Assembly (NCBI RefSeq): GCF_029625315.1 | Contig: NZ_CP121110.1 | Span: 4,182,501-4,246,500 of the forward strand | DNA: 64,000 bases | Direction: 5' to 3' | DNA from: Flavobacterium ginsengisoli | Lineage (GTDB): Bacteria; Bacteroidota; Bacteroidia; Flavobacteriales; Flavobacteriaceae | Part shown: positions 54,286-62,906 of the stretch, piece after piece | Layout: each line of letters starts with the position of its first letter | How positions within the stretch are numbered: the first letter of the stretch is position 1 | Notes under the pieces: model-generated | Told to the model about the DNA's origin: nothing | Databases searched by the model: none | Seen by the model: only the letters and a program-made list of their open reading frames with translations | Translations under genes and position numbers: made by a program

Positions 54286-55570
54286 TTATTTCTTTGCTGT
54301 AACCTTCCAAATAGTATTTCCGCTATCATCATTTACCAAAAGCGATCCGTCTTTCATTACAGTAACTGCAACTGGACGTCCGTAAACTTCAGCTTTATCA
54401 TTGTCAGAAATAAAACCAGTTAAAAAATCTTCTGGTTTTCCTGAAGGTTTTCCGTCTTTAAAAGGAACAAATAAAACTTTATAGCCTGAAATTATAGATC
54501 GATTCCAAGAACCATGCTGACCTACAAAAGCGCCATTTCTGTATTTTGCAGGAAAAGCATCTTTCGTGTAAAAAGCCAATCCTAAAGAAGCGGTATGAGC
54601 GCCAACAGGAACATCGGGAACAATAGCTTTTTCTATCAAATCTTTTCGTTCGCCTTTACCTTTCCATCTTGGATCAGGAATACTTCCAAAATACGAATAA
54701 GGCCATCCGTAAAAACCGCCTCTTTTTACACTTGTAATATAATCTGGAACTAAATCATCTCCAAGTTCATCTCTTTCATTCACCGCTGTCCAAAGTTCTT
54801 TTTTTGTTGGCTGGATTCCAATCCATTCCCATTGGATTTCTAAGGCCTTCAGCATAAATTTTTTCGCCAGTTCCATCAGGGTTAATTTCTAAAATTGCAG
54901 CGCGGCGAACTTCTTTATCCATTCCGTTTTCTCCCACATTGCTTCCTGAACCAACACCAATATAAATTTTTGTTCCTTCGGGATTAGCAAGCAAACTTCT
55001 TGTCCAGTGATTGTTGTATCCGCCGGCTGGCAGTTCAACAATTTTAGTTCCTTGAGTTTCTAATTTTAATGGTGCGTTTTTATAAGGATAACGGTAAAGT
55101 CCGTCAGTATTGGCAATATAAAAAAAGTCTTTTAGGATTAACATTCCTAAAGGCCTGTTTAAACCAGAAATAAAAACTTCGCGAGTTTCATATGTTCCGT
55201 CTTTATCATTGTCGCGCAAAACTATAATTTGGTTTTTGCTTGTTCTGGTGCCACTTTCAACAACAAAAATATCATTGTTTGGACCTATATAACTCCATCG
55301 TGGATTCTCAAATCCGTCAGCAAATTTAGTTACTGTAAAACCTTCGGGCGCTTTTGGCGTTTTGCCTTCTGGCCATCCAATTACTTTGCTATTTTTGGTT
55401 TTAGATTCGGTTGCGTAAGGAGCGGGAAGCGTAATTTCTCCAATAGAAGTTTTTACAACATTGCCAGATTGTTTGGCTAGGGCTTCTTTTTCTTCTTTTT
55501 TTACTTGCCCATTACAGGCAGTCATTACGGCTAATAACGGTATCGAAATTAGGGCTAAGGATTTTTTCAT
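54286..55570 (-). CDS. PQQ-dependent sugar/sorbosone dehydrogenase-like lipoprotein, broken by one indel
   Basis: About 428 residues when joined. Signal peptide ends in AVMTACNG (lipobox Cys). Repeat-propeller segments GWPEGKTPKAPEGF, FVVESGTRTS, GSNVGENGMDKEVRRAAILEI and GLRNPMGMDWNP, then GAFVGQHGSWNRS match the soluble glucose/sorbosone dehydrogenase family (six-bladed propeller). The frame breaks at 54799-54805: the A-run (minus strand) has 7 and should have 6, giving ANKKELWTAVNERDELG. Substrate unknown. Confidence 0.85.
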
Positions 55571-55725
55571 TGGTTTTTTGGAGTTAAATAATTAGATCAT
55601 AACAATTTACTTAAAATATGTAGAGTGACAAAAAAATATTTGTAAAGATTAACTGAGATTTAACATTCCTAAAAAATATCTCGAATACAGTTTGTTTTGA
55701 TAGAAGCTGTTAAGTTCTAATTCTT

Positions 55726-55733
55726 TATCTTTG
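55726..55733 (+). promoter_or_regulatory. -7 box for hpt
   Basis: TATCTTTG with ATG 24 nt further on (55758). A TTTTGA stretch near 55694 may be the -33 element. Confidence 0.6.
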
Positions 55734-55757
55734 TCCATTATTTTAAAAAGAAAAATA

Positions 55758-56288
55758 ATGATACAACTTCACGATAAACAATTTGTTCCGTTTATTTCGG
55801 CAAAAGAAATTGATTTTGCTTTGGCTAAAATGGTCGCTCAGGTAGAAGATGATTTTGGTGATGATACACCAATTTTTATTGGAGTCTTGAATGGTGCTTT
55901 TATGGTGGTGTCAGATTTTCTGAAAAAATATAAAAAACCGTGCGAAGTCTCATTCATCAAAATGGCTTCGTATGAAGGAACAGAAAGCACAGAATCGGTT
56001 AAAGAATTAATAGGTATCAGTCACGATCTTTCAGGAAGAACTGTAATCGTGATCGAAGATATTGTCGACACAGGAAATACTGTAGAAGAATTGAAGCATT
56101 TATTTAAAGCACAAAATGTAAAGCATTTTAAGATTGCAACGTTGTTTTTTAAGCCAGAAGCTTATAAAAAAGACATTAAGATAGATTATATCGGAATTCG
56201 TATTCCGAACAAATTTATTGTAGGTTACGGTTTAGACTATGATGGTTTAGGAAGAAACCTTACTGAAGTTTACAAATTAGCAGAATAA
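55758..56288 (+). CDS. hpt: Hypoxanthine phosphoribosyltransferase
   Basis: 176 residues from ATG 55758; an earlier TTG-initiated extension is unlikely because it overlaps the promoter. PRPP loop TVIVIEDIVDTGNTVEEL and PPi loop IKMASYEGTESTESVKE are clear; C-terminal GYGLDYDGLGRNLTEVYKL. Salvages hypoxanthine/guanine to IMP/GMP. Followed by adk 66 nt later, a natural purine-metabolism pair. Confidence 0.92.
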   Translation: MIQLHDKQFVPFISAKEIDFALAKMVAQVEDDFGDDTPIFIGVLNGAFMVVSDFLKKYKKPCEVSFIKMASYEGTESTESVKELIGISHDLSGRTVIVIEDIVDTGNTVEELKHLFKAQNVKHFKIATLFFKPEAYKKDIKIDYIGIRIPNKFIVGYGLDYDGLGRNLTEVYKLAE

Positions 56289-56354
56289 CAAAACACAACT
56301 ATATATTCATTTTAAAACTTCTGAAAGACAGAAGTAACAACACTCATTTCAATT

Positions 56355-56927
56355 ATGATTAACATCGTTTTATTTGGAAAGCCTGGTGCAGGAAAAGGAA
56401 CTCAGGCAGAATTTTTAAAAGAAAAATACAATTTAACACACCTTTCAACAGGAGATATTTTTCGTTTCAATTTAAAAAATGATACTGAACTAGGAAAACA
56501 AGCAAGAGTTTTTATGGACAACGGAGAGTTGGTTCCTTGCGAAGTAACAACTGCAATGTTAATTGATGAGGTAAAAAAACATCCAGATACTGCAGGATTC
56601 TTGTTCGACGGTTACCCAAGAACAATCAATCAAGCAGAAGCTTTAGACCAGTTTTTACCAACGATCGGATCTAGCGTAACAGCAACAATCGCTTTAGAAG
56701 CTGATGACGAAATTTTGGTAAAGCGTCTATTAGAGAGAGGAAAAACAAGCGGAAGAGTTGACGATCAAGACGAAGAAAAAATTCGTGTAAGATACCAAGA
56801 GTACAATGAGAAAACAGCTCCTCTTATTGGATATTATAAAGAACAAGGTAAGTTTCATGCCGTAGACGGTATCGGAACTATCGAACAAATTACAGAGCGA
56901 TTAACGTCAGTTATAGATAATTTGTAG
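56355..56927 (+). CDS. adk: Adenylate kinase
   Basis: 190 residues, short (LID without zinc) form. P-loop VLFGKPGAGKGTQAEFL, LSTGDIFRF, DGYPRTINQAEALD, RGKTSGRVDDQDEEKI. Interconverts ATP + AMP and 2 ADP. The gene at 9009-9572 is its diverged paralogue. Confidence 0.95.
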   Translation: MINIVLFGKPGAGKGTQAEFLKEKYNLTHLSTGDIFRFNLKNDTELGKQARVFMDNGELVPCEVTTAMLIDEVKKHPDTAGFLFDGYPRTINQAEALDQFLPTIGSSVTATIALEADDEILVKRLLERGKTSGRVDDQDEEKIRVRYQEYNEKTAPLIGYYKEQGKFHAVDGIGTIEQITERLTSVIDNL

Positions 56928-57128
56928 AAACTTATTCCAGCTGTACGTGAATCCTGATAGCTATCGGGACGCAAAAAAAACTATTTTTCTAACTCTAAAA
57001 CGGGCTTTTCAAATGTTTTTGATGATCAATGTTTTTGAGTTAGAAAAATTAGTTTTTTAATTCACAGCCATTTTTTAAGATTACAAATTACATTTAACGA
57101 GACCATTTTATAACGAATCCACTATCAA

Positions 57129-58406
57129 TTGGAAATACTAATTATATTTTTTCTAATTCTATTAAACGGAGTTTTCTCCATGTCTGAAATCGCTTTGATT
57201 TCGGCCCGTAAAAACAGGCTTGAAACAGTCTGCGAAAAAAGGCAATAATAGTGCAAAAACGGCACTAGACTTAGCTAATTCCCCAAATAAGTTTTTATCG
57301 ACAGTACAAATCGGAATTACCCTTATCGGAATTTTGACAGGTATTTATTCTGGTGACAAAATTACTGCAGATGTTGAGCTTTTTGTAGCAGGATTTGAAG
57401 TTCTTAAACCTTACGCACATTCTATTGCGGTGGGAATTGTAGTTGTAGTTTTAACTTTCTTCTCATTGGTTTTGGGAGAATTACTTCCTAAACGAATCGG
57501 ATTAAATTATCCAGAAGCAATTGCGAAAATGGTTGCAATGCCAATGAAAGTGATTTCGATTATTACAGCTCCATTTATTTGGTTGCTTACTACATCGACA
57601 GATTTCTTATTGAATGTTTTCCAAATAAAACCAACCGCTGACGGAAAAGTTACGGAGGAAGAAATTAAAGCCATCATTAAAGAAGGTACAGAAGTAGGAG
57701 AGGTTCAAGAAATTGAACAAGATATTGTGGAGCGTGTTTTTCATATTGGAGACAGAAAAGTAAACTCTTTAATGACACATCGCAAGTCGGTTGATATGTT
57801 ACCATTAAAAGCCGATAAAGAAAAAATCAAAGAATTGGTTGTTCAAGACCTTCACGCAGTCTATCCTGTTTACAATGATAATTACGATGATATTGTTGGA
57901 GTCGTAACACTTAAAAATATTTTTGCTAACATCGAAAGCGATAATTTTGATTTAGCTGGCAATTATGTCTGACGCGCCCTATTTAATGGAGCAAACAACG
58001 GCGTACAAAGCTTTAGAAAATTTCAAAAAAACGGGTGTCCACTATGCTTTAGTTTCAGACGAATATGGAGTTTTTCAGGGACTGATTACTCTTAATGATA
58101 TTTTGGAAGCTTTAGTTGGTGATGCTCGCAGAATTTTATAAAGACGAATTCCAGCTTATAGAAAGAGAAGATGGTTCGTGGTTAGTTGATGGACATTATT
58201 CATTGCACGACTTCTTGACTTACTTCGAATTGGATGAGTTAACAAACGATTATGAAGTAAATACCGTAAGCGGAATGATTATGACCGAGCTTTCTCATAT
58301 TCCAAAAGAAGGAGAAAAATTAGTTTGGCAAAAATTCGTTCTAGAAGTAATCGACATGGACGGTGTTAAGATTGATAAAGTGCTTGTGAAAGCATTAAAA
58401 GAGTAG
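57129..58406 (+). CDS. CNNM/CorC-type membrane protein with CBS pair, broken by three indels
   Basis: About 425 residues when joined. Starts at TTG 57129 (LEILIIFFLILLNGVFSMSEIALISARKN), four membrane helices in a DUF21 domain, CBS region (RVFHIGDRKVNSLMTHRKSV, LHAVYPVYNDNYDDIVGVV) and a CorC/HlyC C-terminus (WLVDGHYSLHDFLTYFEL). CNNM-type proteins affect Mg2+ or heavy-metal export. Three +1 insertions: near 57229 (GTCTGCG for GCTGCG), 57958 (GCTGGCA for GCTGCA), 58127 (GCTCGCAG for GCTGCAG). Some of the protein is therefore covered only in other frames. Confidence 0.85.
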
Positions 58407-58415
58407 AGAGAAAAT

Positions 58416-58492
58416 TTGTTTCAGGTTTCAAGTTTCAAGTTTCAGGTTATATATTAAACAACTTGAAACTTGAAACCTGAAACTTGAAACTT
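58416..58492. repeat. CAGGTTTCAAGTTTC inverted repeat
   Basis: TTTCAGGTTTCAAGTTTC on the left; CTTGAAACTTGAAACC then TGAAACTTGAAAC on the right. Nested direct and inverted repeats between the CNNM gene and obg. Confidence 0.75.
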
Positions 58493-58508
58493 TACATAAA
58501 CAAAGAAA

Positions 58509-59510
58509 ATGACAGAAGGAAATTTTGTAGATTACGTTAAGATATATGTTTCTTCCGGAAAGGGAGGAAAAGGTTCTACGCATTTACATAGAGAGAAATT
58601 TATTGAAAAAGGAGGTCCAGATGGTGGCGATGGAGGTCGTGGTGGACATGTATATTTAGTTGGAAATAAAGGGCTTTGGACATTATTTCATTTGAAGTTT
58701 GCGCGTCATATTAAAGCAGGTCACGGTGGAGACGGAGGTTCTGACAGAAGTACTGGTGCAGACGGAGAAGATAAAATCATTGAAGTGCCATTAGGAACTG
58801 TTGTAAAAGACAAGGAAACTGGAGAAACGCTTTTTGAAATTACAGAACATGGAGAAAAACAGATTCTTGCAAGAGGAGGAAAAGGAGGTTTAGGAAACTG
58901 GCATTTTAGAAGCTCTACAAACCAAACGCCTCGTTATGCACAGCCAGGTTTGCTTGGTATTGAAATGGATGTGATTTTGGAACTTAAAGTTTTGGCTGAT
59001 GTTGGTTTGGTTGGTTTTCCTAATGCAGGAAAATCTACTTTATTGTCTGTATTGACTTCGGCAAAACCAAAAATTGCCGATTATCCGTTTACGACTTTAA
59101 AACCGAATCTAGGAATCGTGGCTTACAGAGATTTTCAATCTTTCGTAATTGCTGATATTCCTGGAATTATTGAAGGCGCGGCAGAAGGAAAAGGTCTTGG
59201 TCATTACTTCTTGCGTCATATTGAACGTAACTCAACTTTATTGTTTTTAATTCCTGTTGATACAGCAGACATTAAAGGAGAATATGATATTTTGGTTAAC
59301 GAATTAACAAAGTATAATCCTGAAATGCTAGACAAAGAACGTCTTGTGGTAATTTCAAAGTGTGATATGTTGGATGATGAATTGAAAGCTGAGCTGAAAG
59401 CAGAATTAGATGTTTCTTTCAAAGGCGTTCCTTATATGTTTATTTCATCTGTAGCACAACAAGGTTTGACAGATTTAAAAGACAGACTTTGGAAAATGCT
59501 TAACGAATAG
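58509..59510 (+). CDS. obgE: Obg-family GTPase
   Basis: 333 residues. N-terminal glycine-rich OBG fold ([32 protein letters not shown]), then a G domain with G1 GFPNAGKST near 170, G3 [16 protein letters not shown] and G4 SKCD, with no C-terminal extension. Ribosome-assembly and stress-linked GTPase, normally essential. Repeats separate it from the CNNM gene. Confidence 0.95.
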   Translation: MTEGNFVDYVKIYVSSGKGGKGSTHLHREKFIEKGGPDGGDGGRGGHVYLVGNKGLWTLFHLKFARHIKAGHGGDGGSDRSTGADGEDKIIEVPLGTVVKDKETGETLFEITEHGEKQILARGGKGGLGNWHFRSSTNQTPRYAQPGLLGIEMDVILELKVLADVGLVGFPNAGKSTLLSVLTSAKPKIADYPFTTLKPNLGIVAYRDFQSFVIADIPGIIEGAAEGKGLGHYFLRHIERNSTLLFLIPVDTADIKGEYDILVNELTKYNPEMLDKERLVVISKCDMLDDELKAELKAELDVSFKGVPYMFISSVAQQGLTDLKDRLWKMLNE

Positions 59511-59529
59511 TAAAGCTTACTTAGATATC

Positions 59530-59562
59530 AAAAAGGTGTTCTGTTCTCAGGGCACCTTTTTT
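59530..59562 (+). terminator. Terminator of obgE
   Basis: AAAAAGGTG ... CACCTTTTTT stem-loop just after the stop. Confidence 0.75.
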
Positions 59563-59656
59563 GTTTTATAATGTTAAATTCGTAATAAACGGCTAAAAAT
59601 CTAATATCATTTTTAATTTTAAGATTGTTTGGGTTGAGATAATTGCTAAAATGGCT

Positions 59657-59664
59657 TATATTCG
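59657..59664 (+). promoter_or_regulatory. -7 box for the S46 peptidase
   Basis: TATATTCG fits TAnnTTTG with one change, 20 nt before ATG 59685; TTGAGAT about 20 nt further upstream may be the -33 element. Confidence 0.5.
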
Positions 59665-59684
59665 CATCACTTAAACAAAATAAC

Positions 59685-61830
59685 ATGAAAAAAGTAATTT
59701 TATTCTTGACCATGTGCCTTATGGCTTTCCCAATGAGAGCCGATGAAGGAATGTGGTTTTTGATGTTTATCGAAAGATTGAACCATAGAGATATGGAAAA
59801 AATGGGCTTGCAATTGACAGCCGAAGAAATTTACAGTATCAATAATCATAGCTTAAAAGATGCAATTGTGCAATTCAATGGAGGATGTACAGCTGAAATC
59901 GTTTCAAACAGCGGTTTGGTTCTTACTAATCACCACTGTGGCTATAGTTCGATTGCAGAACTTTCAACTGCAGAACAAAATCATTTGAAAAATGGTTTTT
60001 GGGCAAAAAATCGTTCAGAAGAACTAAAACCAAAATCTTTATACGTTCGTTTCTTTGTTCGTATGGATGATGTTTCAAAAAGAATCCTGTCTAAAGTAAA
60101 CGATACGATGACAGAAACTGAAAGAAACACAATCATTCAGCAAGAAATCGCTTTGATTGAAAAAGAAAATAGCGAAAATGGAAAATACACAGTTTCTGTT
60201 CGCCCTTTCTTTCAAGGAAATGAATATTACTATTTTGTTTACCAAGATTACACAGACGTTCGTTTAGTTGGAACTCCTCCTGAAAGCGTTGGTAAATTTG
60301 GTGGAGATACAGACAACTGGGAGTGGCCTCGTCAAACTGGAGATTTCTCTATGTTTAGAGTTTATGCTGACAAAGACGGAAATCCTGCAAGCATATTCTA
60401 AAGATAATGTGCCATTAAAACCAAAACACTATTTACCTGTAAGTTTAAAAGGAGTTAAAGAAAACGACTTTGCAATGATCTTAGGATATCCAGGCAGAAC
60501 AAACCGTTGGATGCCGGCTGGAGGAATCGAGCAAAACATTAAATATGCTTATCCTGCTTGGGTTGAAGGTGCAAAAACCGGAATGGATGTAATGAAAAAG
60601 TATATGGATAAAGATGCAACTGTTCGTTTACAGTATGCTTCTAAATATGCTTCGACTGCTAACTACTGGAAAAACCGTCAAGGTATGATCGACGCTTTAA
60701 CAAAAGCTGGAACTGTAGATGCTAAAGCAGAACAAGAAGATAAATTCTACGAGTGGGCAAGTAAACCTGCAAACAAAGAAAAGTACGAGAATGTAATTCC
60801 GACTATTAACGATTATTACAGAGAAACAAACTTAAAAGCGCGTCACGATAATTATTTGACTCAACTTTTACGTACTTCTAGCTACGCAACAGGACCTGCT
60901 AATTTAGGAAATGCATTAATTGCTTACTACAAAGAGAATGATGCTAAGAAAGCAGAAATGCTTCCTAAAATCAATGAAATGATTGAGAAGATTTATGGTG
61001 AGTTTTATGCTCCTTTAGAAAAAGACATTTTAACAGCTCAATTAAACTTATATGCTGAGAAAGTCGCTGAGTATGGACTTGCTCCAGAAATTGCAAAAAT
61101 GAAAACAGCTAACAATGGTGATTTTACTGCAGATGTGGCAAAAGCTACAGAACAGAGTTACTTTACAACTAAGGAAAAAGTACTAGGATTTTTAGCAGAT
61201 CCAAAACCAGTAGCCATTACGCACGATCCGTTGTATATTATTTCTAATGATTTATTGACAAAATACCGTTCTAAAACAGACGATCAAGCAAAAGCTGATG
61301 ATGGTTTTGCAACTGCATACCGTAAATTGGTAGAAGGTTTAAGAGAATCTAAATTGAACGCAATTAAATATCCTGATGCAAACTCTACGTTGAGGTTGAC
61401 TTACGGAAAAGTTCGCGCTTTACCTGTTGATCCTCGTAACGATGCTAAGATTAACAACTATACCACAATGGAAAGTATGGTTAAAAAATATAAAGCAGGA
61501 GATCAGGAATTTGACTTGCCAGCTCGTTTGTTAGAGTTAAACAAGAAAAAAGATTACGGTCAATATGCTGATAAAGCAGGTTATATGCCAATCAATTTCT
61601 TGACAGATAATGATATTACAGGAGGAAACTCTGGTTCGCCAGTTCTTAACGGAAAAGGAGAATTAATCGGTATCGCTTTTGACGGTAACATTGAAGCTAT
61701 GGCTGGAGACGTAATTTTCGATTCTAAATTGCAAAGAACAATCAACGTAGATATTCGTTATGTACTTTGGATTATCGACAAATATGCAGGAGCTAAAAAC
61801 ATTATTGATGAATTGACGATTGCTAAATAA
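59685..61830 (+). CDS. S46-family dipeptidyl-peptidase (DPP7/DPP11-like), broken by one indel
   Basis: About 715 residues when joined. Start ATG 59685 (MKKVILFLTMCLMAFPMRADEGMW), with a signal peptide. Catalytic His in VLTNHHCGYSSI near residue 85, Ser in ITGGNSGSPVLNGKGELIG near residue 647, as in Porphyromonas DPP7. Releases dipeptides from exported oligopeptides in the periplasm. The frame breaks at 60389-60390 (CCTGCAAGCATAT for CCTGCAGCATAT), giving DGNPAAYSKDN. Own promoter, then a terminator. Confidence 0.9.
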
Positions 61831-61851
61831 TCTCAAATTCTTTTATAAAAT

Positions 61852-61886
61852 AAAACCCGACAGTTTTTTAAGCTGTCGGGTTTTTT
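61852..61886 (+). terminator. Terminator of the S46 peptidase
   Basis: AAACCCGACAG ... CTGTCGGGTTTTTT hairpin 22 nt after the stop; same stem sequence as the gcvP terminator at 30915. Confidence 0.85.
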
Positions 61887-62193
61887 ATTTTTTTAATTTG
61901 TGTAAAGTATACAAGGCTGATAGAAGTCGGGGCCTTTTGAATGCGTGTGTTCGACTTTACTTAGACTGACAAAAGATACATTTGATGATTTCAAAATTTG
62001 GATTTTCTCAAGTAAGAAATTTTAAATTGTTTTACATTTTATACCGAATGAAAGCACGAGTGTTTTTCATTGTTGTAATTGTATTTTTGAAGCTGATCGG
62101 GGATTTATATAAAAAGGTTGGAATAAGATTGACTATATTTTTCGTACAAATTACTAATTTATATTCAAAAGCAAATAGCATTTTATATTTCCT

Positions 62194-62201
62194 TATTTTT
62201 G
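62194..62201 (+). promoter_or_regulatory. -7 box 4 nt before the TPR-gene start
   Basis: TATTTTTG followed by four bases and ATG 62206. No clear -33 box seen. Candidate leaderless promoter. Confidence 0.5.
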
Positions 62202-62205
62202 AAAT

Positions 62206-62892
62206 ATGAAAAAGTCGCTAATTTTCTTTTTGATTGTTCCAATGTACTGTTGGTCACAATCTAATTTTGAGAAAGCAGAGAAATTATTCCGCGCAAAAAA
62301 TTACGATGAAGCTAAACTCATATTTGAATTTGTCCTTAAAACAAATCCGTCAGATATAAAGTCACTGGAATATCTTGGAGAAATAGAAGCACATCAAAAA
62401 TCTTGGGTAAAAGGTGCGGAATATTTTAAAAAACTAAAAGAATTGAAACCCACAGTGGCAGATTATTTTTTTAAATACGGAGGATGTTTGGCGATGCATG
62501 CTGTAGAAGTGAATAAAATTAAAGCATTTTCTATGGTGGGCGATATGAAAGAAGCTTTTGAGAAAGCCATCGAGCTTAATCCAAAACATGTTCAGGCGCG
62601 TTGGGCATTGATTGAAATTTATTTACAATTGCCTGGAATTTTAGGCGGAAGCGAATCAAAAGCAATTGCATATTCTAACGAATTAGCACAGTTTTCTCCA
62701 ATTGATGGCTATCTGTCAAGAGGAAGAATTGAAGAGTATTTTAAAAGATATGATCTTGCCGAAAAAAATTATAAGAAAGCACATGAAATTGGCAATTCAA
62801 AAGTCACATTTCAAAAATTATATAATTTATATTTGAACAAACTAAAAGACACAAAAAAAGCGCAGGATTTAAAACGAAAATTCGAAGCATAA
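62206..62892 (+). CDS. Exported tetratricopeptide-repeat protein
   Basis: 228 residues. Signal peptide MKKSLIFFLIVPMYCWSQ; then TPR-like helical pairs (KAEKLFRAKNYDEAKLIFEFVLKTNPSD, IELNPKHVQARWALIEIY, YDLAEKNYKKAHEIGN). TPRs mediate protein contacts, partner unknown. Ends 14 nt before mpl on the same strand, so perhaps co-transcribed. Confidence 0.8.
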   Translation: MKKSLIFFLIVPMYCWSQSNFEKAEKLFRAKNYDEAKLIFEFVLKTNPSDIKSLEYLGEIEAHQKSWVKGAEYFKKLKELKPTVADYFFKYGGCLAMHAVEVNKIKAFSMVGDMKEAFEKAIELNPKHVQARWALIEIYLQLPGILGGSESKAIAYSNELAQFSPIDGYLSRGRIEEYFKRYDLAEKNYKKAHEIGNSKVTFQKLYNLYLNKLKDTKKAQDLKRKFEA

Positions 62893-62906
62893 AATAAAGA
62901 TTCTAA

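Larger units (their letters stand above)
61831..62205. other. Intergenic region upstream of the TPR gene
   Basis: 375 bp. Contains the S46 terminator (61852-61886). A 75-residue open frame at 61982-62209 is Ile/Phe-rich with no family signal, and I do not accept it. The last bases hold the promoter of the TPR gene. Confidence 0.6.

Noticed and set aside
61982..62209. 75-residue ORF before the TPR gene
   Set aside because: Ile/Phe/Val-rich with no recognisable pattern; it overlaps the start of the TPR gene and its promoter.
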